Shown here piece by piece: positions 10,531-20,704 of a stretch of 38,973 nt of DNA. Position numbers and translations under genes: made by a program. The notes beneath the pieces are model-generated. The model saw only the letters and a program-made list of their open reading frames with translations. It had not been told where the DNA came from and did not search any database. The first letter of the stretch is position 1. Each line of letters begins with the position of its first letter. The DNA lies in the NCBI GenBank assembly GCA_018398765.1, contig JAHBMJ010000906.1:1-38973 (forward strand). The letters are read 5' to 3'. The DNA comes from Chromera velia. Taxonomy: Eukaryota; Sar; Chromeraceae.

Positions 10531-11646
10531 ATGAGCTTGGTAGGGCAGACCCGGCAGACGAGCATGAGAGTCTCCTCAACGCTCCCGACGCTGAGCGGGC
10601 GACAGTCTCTCCCCCCCTCCCCTTCTTCCAGAGCGAGGTGGACTCATGGCAGTGAGAGGCTCTCCCTCCCAGTCGACCGTCTGGAACTCACATCCCGGTA
10701 TCACCTTTTGTGTTCCGCCCTTGTGCCCCGCCCCATCTCTCTGATCTCGACATACCACACAAAGCCTCTGTCAGTCCCAGAGACCCAGACAGCCTCCCAC
10801 TCTGCAGATCTGGCACCGTCACACAGACGCCACCCTCGTTTTAGGTCGGAGACCCAAATCCACAATTTGATGCCACTCTCCTTCATCACCCCTGTCACCA
10901 GTGACCCTTGCACCCTAATGTTCTCACTGACCACCAAACATAAAAAAGGTCTCACATCAGATTCGGAACCAGAAGGAGACCCTGAGAGAGGAAAAGCAGA
11001 GGAGCGTCAAAAATCGAAAAGCTCTCACATTTCCAGCGAATCCAGGGAGAATGATGAGTCTGCCAGAGAGTCGATTGAGCAGCCTGTTGTGCTTAAGAAC
11101 ACTCTGGAGAATTTGATGGAGAACGGAGAATTTGTAGTCAACCATGTCCACTCGGAGATCTTTTCCTCCGCTTACAGATGCAGTGGGGAGCTCAGTAGAC
11201 AGGACAGCGAGTGGGACTTGGAAGACGTCCACCTGACTCCTTTGGACTCTGTATCAGGGATCCGGGCCAAGAGAGTGAAGGAGTCTCTGATCCAATTGGA
11301 GTGTAAACTCAGGGACATCGTTCCCGTCAATGGTCTCAGATTTGGAGGCGCACATGTGGTGATCGGGGAGGTTTTGCATGCCCACCTCCACCCTGATCTC
11401 GTCGAGCTTCAGTCTGAGGAGGGGCCCTCCGACTCTGAGGACGGGCCCTCCGACAGGGGTCGTGAAAGCTGTGTGTCTGTAGCGGTAGCGGCTGTAAACG
11501 AAGATAAGATTCAGAGTGCCGCGAGATTGGGGGGGCTTAGATACATTTTTATGAACGGAGAAGGATGCGGAATGCAGAAGTGGGAGCAAAGAAAACCAAT
11601 TTATTTTCAATTGAATGGAAAAGACTGGAATGAGAACCATTGGTGA
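10531..11646 (+). CDS. Flavin reductase-like domain protein (FMN-binding split barrel)
   Basis: An intronless gene of 371 residues that matches the flavin reductase-like family (Pfam Flavin_Reduct, RutF/DIM6 type). Family motifs appear in order: SRYHLLCSALVPRPISLIST (55-74), NLMPLSFITPVTSDP (112-126), NTLENLMENGEFVVNHV (190-206), then RVKESLIQLECKLRDIV (248-264), HVVIGEVLHAHL (275-286) and ARLGGLRYIF (331-340). Such proteins bind FMN as dimers and reduce it with NAD(P)H, or use it as cofactor; the substrate here is unknown. Two low-complexity insertions interrupt the fold (about 78-110 and 137-188), and an acidic one lies near 296-310. The first 45 residues are Ser/Pro-rich, so a later Met is possible. 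No clear targeting signal. The family is recognised by eye from motif order. Confidence 0.85.
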   Translation: MSLVGQTRQTSMRVSSTLPTLSGRQSLPPSPSSRARWTHGSERLSLPVDRLELTSRYHLLCSALVPRPISLISTYHTKPLSVPETQTASHSADLAPSHRRHPRFRSETQIHNLMPLSFITPVTSDPCTLMFSLTTKHKKGLTSDSEPEGDPERGKAEERQKSKSSHISSESRENDESARESIEQPVVLKNTLENLMENGEFVVNHVHSEIFSSAYRCSGELSRQDSEWDLEDVHLTPLDSVSGIRAKRVKESLIQLECKLRDIVPVNGLRFGGAHVVIGEVLHAHLHPDLVELQSEEGPSDSEDGPSDRGRESCVSVAVAAVNEDKIQSAARLGGLRYIFMNGEGCGMQKWEQRKPIYFQLNGKDWNENHW

Positions 11647-11649
11647 ATT

Positions 11650-12241
11650 AATTGATATCAAACTAAATTATTATTAATCTAAATATATTAAATTATATAT
11701 TATCAACTCACCCTTCATTATGATGATCGATAATACGTAGGACAATGCGCAATTCAAGTTGTTGAACAATGCTAGTGCTGACAGCTCGGCTGACAACATC
11801 ATGGTCTAGGTCATGGTGTTACAATATGCTCTATACAATATGTAAAGAAGTGGATTATCATTTAATAATCATTATTTTTATCAATCTCTGTCTAGATCTC
11901 TGTACTCCATGAAATGCGATGTAAGAATAAATTGTTAATTTGTCATAGCTAAATTTGAAAAACTTCCTAAAGACTTGGCTCGGTTTTCTAAGGCCGGAAC
12001 TATAAAGTATCAAAAAATTTAGGTTCATTTAATCAACAATTAATATTAATTAGTAATTAATGCGTGACAATTAAATAAGTTCAATTCTATAAGTATTGAC
12101 TAAGGTTCACTTGTATCATCAAATAAAGGTACGCTAGTGGCCCAGCTAGTGGCTTAGATCAAATCTAGCTTTGCCTTCTTAGGATTTGGCGTTGCTGGAT
12201 TTAGGACTTAACCCCACATCATCATCTTCGTCACATCACAA
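11650..12241. other. AT-rich intergenic region between convergent genes
   Basis: Strongly AT-rich sequence lies between the stop of the plus-strand flavin-reductase gene and the stop of the minus-strand gene at 12242. Both 3' ends probably lie here. I see no gene, and no clear poly(A) signal can be chosen among the many AT-rich words. Confidence 0.6.
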
Positions 12242-13300
12242 TTAATTTAATAAGAAGTTGACGACAGTGATCCGTGTAACTAGATCAAAGGAAGGCTCCA
12301 GTTTTGGATCGTCTCCTGGATCGTCCCTCACCAAACAGAGGCTACCATGCACCTTCTGCGCCTTACAAAGAGCGCACAAGGCGGTCACCACGCCTCCGTC
12401 GATCCCCTGGATCCATCTAATCTTCTCCGGAGTCTTGAAAGACCCAACCAGGCGGTCCATCCAGACTCGAGTAAGGGGAAGGAAAGGGAAAGACAGGCAG
12501 GGACGAGATCTGTCGGAGTTGGCTGGCATCTATGAGATCTTCTGGAGGGGGGTCCGTCTCCTTGGAGCCCTGTATAAAGGGGAAACACCTCACAGATGAG
12601 GGGGGATGTCGAGGACCGCTGGAAGAATCCGGGTCGCCCTCTTCCTCTCCTCTGCTCTCTCTCTGTTCCTGCACCGACCGAGAGGGGAAAGGAAAGGAAC
12701 TTGAAGGCACACACCCCTCTGGCCTCACGTCCCCCAACAGGGCCTCCGCCCCCTCGAACCCGCTTCTCTCCAGCACTCTCTCCTCCTCCTCCTCCTCCTG
12801 TACCCAGCTTTTGTTGTGCTCGAAAACACTGTCCGACTGCAAGTCACCAAAAGGTACGTCCCCAACTCGGAGAGAGGGGGCGCCCTTGATGGCCGACAGA
12901 AGCGACCAGTCAGTCCCTCGCAGCCCATACCTGCACGCAATCACCCATGGCTCGACATACTTCAGAGACCACCTCTCTCTCTCACTCTCTCTCTCTGTGT
13001 GTGTGTGTGTGTGTGTGTGTGTAGGCGTGCCTCTTTCGTGACGCCTTCTTGTTTTCGTGAGTCTTTGTGTGTGACGGCATGGGAAGGGGCAGCGCGCGCG
13101 TGCGCCTGTCTCTGTCTGACTGTCTGTGTCTCATTATGTCCCCTCCACAGCCCTTCGCGGATCGTCTTCTGAGCGATTTGTCTGAAGAGGCAGAAAACCA
13201 TTTGCGGAGAAAAGCCCTCCAGCATATGAGCAGGAAACAAACGGGGCACCCCCAAGGCAAGCATGTGCTCATTGGGGAGCTGCAGGATCCCACAAAGAAA
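12242..13300 (-). CDS. Probable 3' exons of the SET-domain gene
   Basis: Downstream of the giant exon three stretches look exonic. First, about 13292-13140 follows an acceptor ending cctgcag and reads MLALGVPRLFPAHMLEGF in its best frame. Second, from about 12938, YGLRGTDWSLLSAIKGAPSL is followed by an acidic, low-complexity run. Third, about 12472-12242 lies after a strong pyrimidine tract and reads WMDRLVGSFKTPEKIRWIQG, ending FLLN-stop. The frame I prefer for the first piece does not match the phase of the strong GTAGGT donor at 13446, so the joins are unresolved. They may belong to the SET gene or to a separate small gene. No domain recognised. Confidence 0.35.
12973..13022. repeat. (CT)n(GT)n composite microsatellite
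   Basis: A ct run is followed directly by a gt run on the plus strand. It falls between candidate exons of the minus-strand gene. Confidence 0.95.
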
Positions 13301-13446
13301 AAAAACGGCGCAGATCCGCAGCATTTCCATATAAGATGGCACATGCATCCATTTCTCCAGAAAGCGCGTCCTTTCCGGCCGTCGCATGTACGTCTTTGCC
13401 CTCTCTTTTCTCATGCACAGAAAAACGAAATTTACTGATCACCTAC

Positions 13447-16400
13447 CTCTCGAGACATCGCGCCACGACTGCAATCAAAATCAGGGAGCTCTCCAAATCG
13501 ACTTTCAGAGAGTCGTTCTCCTCTCGGGGGACCGAGGCAGTGAATGACACAGAAGACACATAGGGGGCTGCCTGAGTGTGTGGGGGAACAGCGCGACAGG
13601 GACTGCTCGGAAAGGGGAATGGGGGTTGAAGCTCCGGAGCTCCGACTGAAGTGCCCCCGAGCAGAAGAGGCAGGTTGTCTGCCGAGAGACCTTTCATCAG
13701 GCGGCTTAACAAAGGACCAAGTCGGAAAGTCCTCTGCACTCGTCCTGTGCTAATGCTGCTGCTGTTTCCTTCTTCTTGAGGCGAATCAATCGAGCTAGAA
13801 GGATGAGGATGCAAGGACGATTCCGACCCTCCATCCCCCCTTTTGTTTTCCTCTGCCTGCCCGTCTCCGTCTCCCCGTGGAGATTCCTTGAATTCCCCAT
13901 CCCCCTCTCTCTGCGGCTCTGGAAGGCCGATAGGAGGGCAGATGAGGGAGGCAGAAGACACTTTGGGTACACCGTCACCCTCTCCCTCTCTCTCCTCCGC
14001 CAACGAGACTGAGGCACACACCCCTACAGTCCCCCAATCCCCCTCTTCCTCTGCTCTGTCCGGGCATTGAGCTACGCCTGTCTCGGAAACTCTGTTCTCT
14101 TCACCCATGCACCCGCTCATGGCAATCTCCTCCTCTTCTTCAACGCCCCTGACTACCGTGAGGCCCTCTGCTAGGCCAACCGGTGAGTCTCCCTCTCGGA
14201 CGGCTGAGGAGGAAGCGCTGCCTGGGGGATAGGCATTCGACCTCTTCCCTCCCCCCAGGAGCGCCACACCCTCATCACCCTTCCCCCCATTTCCACTGAC
14301 TGCCTCTGCCAGTTCAACAATTTCCTCCCGAACCTTCTCCAGCCTCTCTCTGAAGAAGCTTTCCTCCCCATTCTCTGTGACAAAATGCAAAAATTTCTCC
14401 CGAATACAAGCCTCTAGGAGGAAGAAGGGAAAGAGGGGAAACGCGGACGAATGCACACAGCGCGTACTAAACGCACAGGGAGAATCGACTAGAGGTGAAT
14501 CGGGAGACGGATCCCCTCCCCCCAAACCTTCCGGTATGACTGCCGAGGAAGAGGAGGAGCCAAAAAATCCATCTGCCCCCTGCACCGAAGTCCTCTCACC
14601 CCCCCTTGTCGCCCCTTCAGCAGGCGGATTTACAACTGCACCTTTCGCAACCCCCCCCCCCGGGCCCAGGGACCCCGGCAGGGCCATGAGTTTGAGCCCT
14701 GCCAATGCCATGAACCCTCTGTGCAGATCTCCCGTTTGGATGCCGAGGAGAAGTCTGAACATCAGCTTTCTGGGGACACCCAGAAAAGACGGGTAGTGCT
14801 CCCCCCAGAGGGAGGACTCGGGCGGACGTTCACACACGGGGGGGAGGGGGTGGAGGGATATGAGAGGTCCGTATTGAAGTTGGTGCCTGACCTCTTCTGA
14901 GGAGGCATTGCCGGTCCACCTCATACGGCTTGAGGTGAGTATGAACTTCCCGGTCGCACGCTGGACTGCCGGGTGTTCCCATGTTGTGGCTTTGCCTTCA
15001 CGAAGAAGAAAGGCGGGCTTTGCGGTTTTGTCTGTTCTTTTGGGATCGGCCTTGTCGACATCATGGCCGGGGCCCTGGTCGGTTTCCTCTTCCTCCAGGT
15101 CACTCAGCCGGTGGTCAAAAACCACGGCTTGCTGCTGGTCACCTGAAACGGCTTCAAAATCATCCCCTTCGACCCAGGAATGGGAGGCGAGGAAGTCGTC
15201 TGGGTGAGTGATGCGTGGGGGCCGAGCTCGCTTCTCTTTCTTTCCCTCTTGCCTTCTTGTCCTTTCATCTGCTTCTCTGAAGACCGTCCCGGACTCAGGA
15301 CGATTCTTTCGAGGCTCCGTGTCAGCGATGGAGGGGCGGATGCAAAAGCCCAAACCGCCCTCCCTCCTTCGTCTTCCACGTTCACCCCCCCCTACGGAGA
15401 TCTTTCCCCCCTGGATAAATGAAGAGTCCTCTTTGTACTGTGGGAATGGGCAAAGGGGGTTTGGGGGGGGGGAGTGACTGTGGGTGCTGAAAAATAGACC
15501 CTGACTGCCAGAATTGCAATTATCGATTTCATCAGGAGGATCTTCTGCCAGGAGATCGCTGAATGCAGTCTCATCGGATCGAAGAAGATATGATGAAAGA
15601 GGAAGATTCTCATCGTCATCAGCCGCGTTGGCGGCATGGTCCGATTCTGCGTCTACATCAATGACCTCATCATCTAGGTCTCCTAGAGGAGCTGTGTGGG
15701 CAGAGGGGTGAAGGGAAGCAGAAGGAGAGGGGTGGCTCGGTGCACTCAAAAAGCTCCTCGACCCTCTGTGCAGACTGGCGCTCTGTTCTTTGCACCTCGC
15801 ACACCGGTGCGGCAGTCTTCCGTGCTGACAGAACGCCCCGCTCCCACATTCCTTGCAATTGCTCTTAGATCTTCCATGCAAGCAAAACTGATTTCTCTGC
15901 ATGGCCTTTCTGCTCCACCCCACTTTTCTCACCATGCGGTTTCCATCGACTTGTCTTCCCTCAAGGGAAACCCCAAAATAACCAAACTGGTGGGCTCTCT
16001 TCTCAAGAGACTGAGCTTCCTCGTCCTCTTCTAAATCCTCTCCGACCCCTTCCTTGAATCTCTTGACCTCTCTCTCTTCATCCTCAAAGCCCTCTAGACT
16101 GTCTTCGTATGTGGGGGGGTGGGGCGGCGGAAAGGAAAGGGAGGGGGAAAGGCCCCCGACGGGAATCTGGAGAAGAGAGTTCCGACCATCGAGGGGAAGT
16201 TGCGAGGGAACCCATTGGAGGTGGCTTTCTGAGGGGATGATCGGTGAAGGGGAGGAAAGTGGCGCAGCAGTCATCTTCCTCTTTTTCTCAGACGACCAGG
16301 CGGTCTCTTCTTCCCCTTTCAAATTTCCCCCATGCACGGAGGAGAGGGCAAGGGAAGCGGGAGACGGGCGTGTTTTCTTTTCCTTTTTCTTGTCCTTCCT

Positions 16401-16823
16401 CCATGTTTCCTCGCCTGTGGATGATGAGACAGAGTAGACAGAAGGGGAGGGAAGATTCTTTTTGGGCGCGTGGGAACTGGACGAGGCAGAGGCGGACTGC
16501 GGGAAGTCGAGTGCTCTTTTTCTCTTCTGTTCTTCCCTTCGGGATTCAAATCGGAAGTCAGGCTGTTCTTGAATCAACCTGAGGGGGGGCTGACGGGCTC
16601 TACCCACAAAGGAAAGGGACACGGGGGGCGCTCCGTTTTGCTGCATGGGGGGGGGGTGAGACTCGGCAGCGGCTGCCTTTCCTGTCGAAGGAATGTCAAT
16701 GCATATCAGCCGCCCGTGCCTGTTCTCTTCCTGCTTCAAGTCGCCCTCGTGGTCATCCTCAGGCTGCAAAAAACGGTCAAGTAGTCGCTCCATTGTCTGT
16801 CTATGAGTGTTGTCATGTACTTC
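13447..16823 (-). CDS. Giant exon with CxHG zinc motifs, continues SET gene
   Basis: An open stretch of about 1,125 codons starts at an acceptor whose pyrimidine tract is a (CTGC)n repeat and ends at a strong GTAGGT donor. It is in phase 0 with the donor at 17383, so it most simply continues the SET-domain protein. An in-frame ATG at 16793 (MERLLDRFLQPEDD) leaves room for a separate gene. Near 15785-15890 two units of the pattern C-x-H-G-x5-C-x2-C occur (CLHGRSKSNCKEC and CQHGRLPHRCARC), a presumed zinc-binding knuckle. Before them lie basic, Ser-rich and acidic stretches. After them a more ordered part reads HYPSFLGVPRKLMFRLLLG. A possible short intron ends near 14417 at a pyrimidine-rich cctag. 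The rest is Glu/Ser/Gly/Pro-rich and probably disordered. Confidence 0.6.
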
Positions 16824-16831
16824 CTCAAACC

Positions 16832-16882
16832 GGCAGGCAGGCAGGCAGGCAGGTAGGCAGGCAGGGAGGCAGGCAGGCAGGA
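16832..16882. repeat. CAGG tetranucleotide tract at a 3' splice site
   Basis: Tandem cagg units (with ggga and aggt variants) lie immediately upstream, on the sense minus strand, of the giant-exon acceptor at 16823. Read as ctgc/ctcc they supply its polypyrimidine tract. Frames across it give runs such as CLPACLPAC, which are not real protein. Confidence 0.8.
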
Positions 16883-17382
16883 TGCTGGCCGAGAGAACTG
16901 TGAAAGTGTGAAACGCAACGGTGCATGTGCAAAAAAGACCCAACAAGACCAATACAGAGAAAAGAGACTGACAGCCAATCTGTCAGCATAATCTTCTCTC
17001 CTTGTCTTCATATTTTCAAACAAGCAGGGAGGGACTCTGGTGCTCGAATACAAAGCAGAGAAGTCCGTCACAAGTGCTTCTACCGTCCCCGAAGCGAAGA
17101 AAAACTGGTGCTTTAATGCAACTACTTCGTCTTTCTACACATGCAGGTGCCTCACTGCATACACGAGCTTTTAACACCTTCTGCTCAGAGGACTCAAGAT
17201 CTTTTCCTTTTCTTGTACACACGAACAGAGACGGGGAAGGGCCCTCGGACAGGCACAGGCCGGCAGGCAGGCAAGCACTCAGTCAGTCATGGGCAGAGGA
17301 AGAAACCAAGGCGCGAGAAGCGACAGAAGGAAGAAACAGAGAGAAAGAGGGAAACGAAGTAATACAACAAACCCTGACTGAC

Positions 17383-20300
17383 CTCTGAGACCTCGAAGAC
17401 CATCGACATGACCTCATACTCTGAGTCTGAGTCGGCTCGGTTGATGATCAGGTTCTTGTACTTCTCTTTTTCGTTGCACGACTTACAGAGAGTTTGACCG
17501 TGGGTAGTTGCCACATACGGGCAGTCGCCCTTCCTTCCTCTGCATTTTCTCCTAATGCCTTTCCCCCCTTTCGAATTCGTCTCTGCTCGGTCTTTGTTCT
17601 GCCTGCCTTTCATCTTCTCTTTCTTTTTCGTCGGCTTTCTGACGAGTAGAGAGTCCGCTCCCCTTTCTCTTTCTCTTCCAGTCTGAAGTAACATTTTCTT
17701 CGTCTTCTTCATTTTCAAGGAAAACTTCTGGGCAAGTCGAGATTGTTGGGAGCTTGAGGCAGCAGCAGCGGCAGAGACGATAAAGGATGCAGAGGCGAGG
17801 TCGCTAAGGGGTCTCCCTTGTGAATTTTTTGACTTTGGCTTTGTGGTCCTTCCCCTTTGCTCTTCATGCTCTAAGATGTAACAAGACCCGTCGCTGTCGC
17901 TGTCTTTCCCTGACAGGGACCTCTCACTACCTCTGCCCTTGCCTTTGGATCTGCAGGCTGACCTCTGAGAAGATTTTCGGGAACTTTCTTTGGCAATCCC
18001 CTCTCTTCCTTTTCCCCCTTCGTCTTCTTCCTCTTCTGAGGAAATGGATCCGTCGCTGCTGCTGTCCCCTTCCTCCTCTCCGTCCTCGTCACTGCTCATG
18101 TCGACATCTACCACCCTATCTTCCTCCTCCCTCCCCACCATCGTCCCCCCTGTTTGCTCATACAGTTCCACAAGTCTGCCCAGCCGTCTCTCTAGGATCT
18201 CTGGATCTTTACTGATGCAACGCTGACGAAAACGGTCATCCAGATCAGCCTCGAGGTGGTCCATGAAGCCGTTCCCAAGATTCGCAACCAACTCGTCCTA
18301 CAATGTCAATCGAGAAAGAACCAAACAGACCGAGAAAGAAAGCAGACGATCAGCTAGACGGACAAATGCACAGGCAGAAACACTCAAATGAATGAAACCC
18401 CCGCCTCCAATTGCAAACAAACAAACGAGCGCATGCGCTTTTCATCCCCCAGAGCAACTCCCAAAAAGGCGCGTTGATCACAGCCAAACAAAAACGAAAA
18501 CGGTCTGCCTGCCCTTCAAGCAAGAAGACCCAAATGAACAAACAAAGAATCACTGGCCCTTCAAGCAAGAAGACCCAAATGAACAAACAAAGAATCACCA
18601 ACTGACCCCCGGTTCGATCACGACCCCAGAGAGAGTCTGCAGGGCCAGGAAGGGCCACCCGTACCAGTAGATCTGCATCGTCAAGCAAATTCGATCCCGA
18701 ACAAAGAAAGTGCGCATACGTTTTTTCATTCATTCACACTCGAAAGGCCAGTCATCCTTTGTGCATTCACGGATCACGAAAGAACAAGACAAAACCGGAA
18801 AAGACTGGCAGCTGACCAACAGCCAGGAGGAAAATTTGAAAGAAAGACTGGTAGACAGACTCCATGTTTCTGTCTTTTCCCTCCTTCTCTCTCTAGTTTC
18901 TCTTCATGTACGCAAAGACTGACAACCGGGCGGAAACTACGTTCCTTTCCCCTGTCGCTTTATGTTGCTTTTCTTGGGCATGGACTGAGACAAAGACAGA
19001 TCGAAGCAATTCGTCCCTCCGTTCTTCTCCCTATCTTTTCTCTCAGAAAAACGGACGCGCGTTCTTTTTTCTATTTCCCTTCCTTGTCTTGGCCCGCAGC
19101 CACGACATAGACACACAGAGAGTCTATTTCCCTTCCTTGTCTTGACCCGCAGCCACGACATAGACACACAGAGAGATTATAGAATTCTTTTCCACCCAGA
19201 TTTTTTTTTCTTCTTTGTTTTTACATACACATTGACAGACCATGCACTGCGTTCTTTCCCCTCCTGGTCGCTTTTTTCTTCTTCTTTTCTCGCACAAGCG
19301 GACAAATTCACAGTCAAAGTAAATGATTCTCTTTCCCCTTCTCCCTGCTCTTGTCTTGCTTTTCAGGCATGCAGACAGCCGGACGGATGGACAGACAGGC
19401 AGAGACACTCAATATCTTTCTGTTGCTCTCTTTCATATTTTCTGTCTCTCCTTTTTTTCTCTCTACTTCACAGAACAAAGAAAAGAGAAAGTTGCCGAAA
19501 GATTAAAAAAAAAAAACGGACGGACGGACAGACAGGCAGAGACACTCAATATCGTTCTGATGCTCTCTTTCTTATTTTCTATCTCTCCTTTTTTTCGCTT
19601 TACTTCACGCAACAAAGCAAAGAGAAAGTTGCAGACGGACGGACGGACAGGCTGTATGGTTTCTTTTGTTCTCCTCTTCTTCAGACAGACACGCAGGCAG
19701 GCAGACAGACAGACAGGCAGGCAGACAGGCAGGCAGGAAAGAATGAAGATAGGTGGACACTCAAGCGTTCCCACAGAGAGAGAGAGAGAGAGAGAGAGAG
19801 AACCAACACACCGTTCTGAAAACGCAGTTCGGTTTTCTGTGCTCCCACTTCCTTGTCACACTCAGTCCCCGGAGCTGCCTTGCTGTCCGGTAGTCGTTCA
19901 AGAAGGCGCATTTGCTCGCGTATCTGCACCCCATGTGAACACGCACCCGCACGCGCACACGTCCACACACACACACGCACACACACACACACGCCAGCGC
20001 ACGTAAACACGAGTGTGCTCACATGCATGCACGTTCTAAGCTCACACGAACACGAAGAATGCATCTTGCCATTTTTGTCGATCCGCTTTCCCCCGTAAAA
20101 AACACGCGTACGCTGAGGTGCGGCGGCACCGAAATGATAGAAAACACACCCTCCCGTCCGGCCATGCAACCGACCGACTCACTCTCTCGCAACGAGCATC
20201 CAGTCACCGTTGACGCCCTTTTCGTCCCACGGGAATCTTTCTTCTGGCCAGACATTTTCGACTGTTGTTTTCCTCAACACTTCTTTCTGCATCCATCCAT

Positions 20301-20624
20301 CCATTCATCCATCCGTCGATCCATTCCGAGAATAAGGTTTCTTTTTGTCACTTGTTGGCTCCACTGCCTTTCCACTCCAACGCCCAGATTGTCACCGCGT
20401 CTCTCTACACCCACAGTGACTCCTCGAATCACTATTCAAAACACGCTGAATGCCTGCCTGACATACATTCATGCCACTGTGATGGTTGGTCAACTTGGGT
20501 GTATGGAAAATTCACCCGTGCCGTTCCCAAAATGAACGCACTGAAAGGGGATTCGGGCGTAAACGCGACAGGAAGGCACTCCGTGAGACCAGAAAGGCAC
20601 ATCTTTCTGCGCAGCTGCAGGCGC

Positions 20625-20667
<43 letters not shown>

Positions 20668-20670
20668 TCT

Positions 20671-20704
<34 letters not shown>

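Noticed and set aside
16736-17071. Minus-strand frame with PACLPASLPAYLPACLPAG, resembling a Cys/Pro repeat protein
   Set aside because: It is the translated (CTGC)n polypyrimidine tract of the intron before the acceptor at 16823.
18601-18620. ggttcgatcac, resembling a tRNA B box
   Set aside because: No matching A box, acceptor stem or anticodon arm can be drawn nearby. It lies next to a spliced exon of the SET gene.
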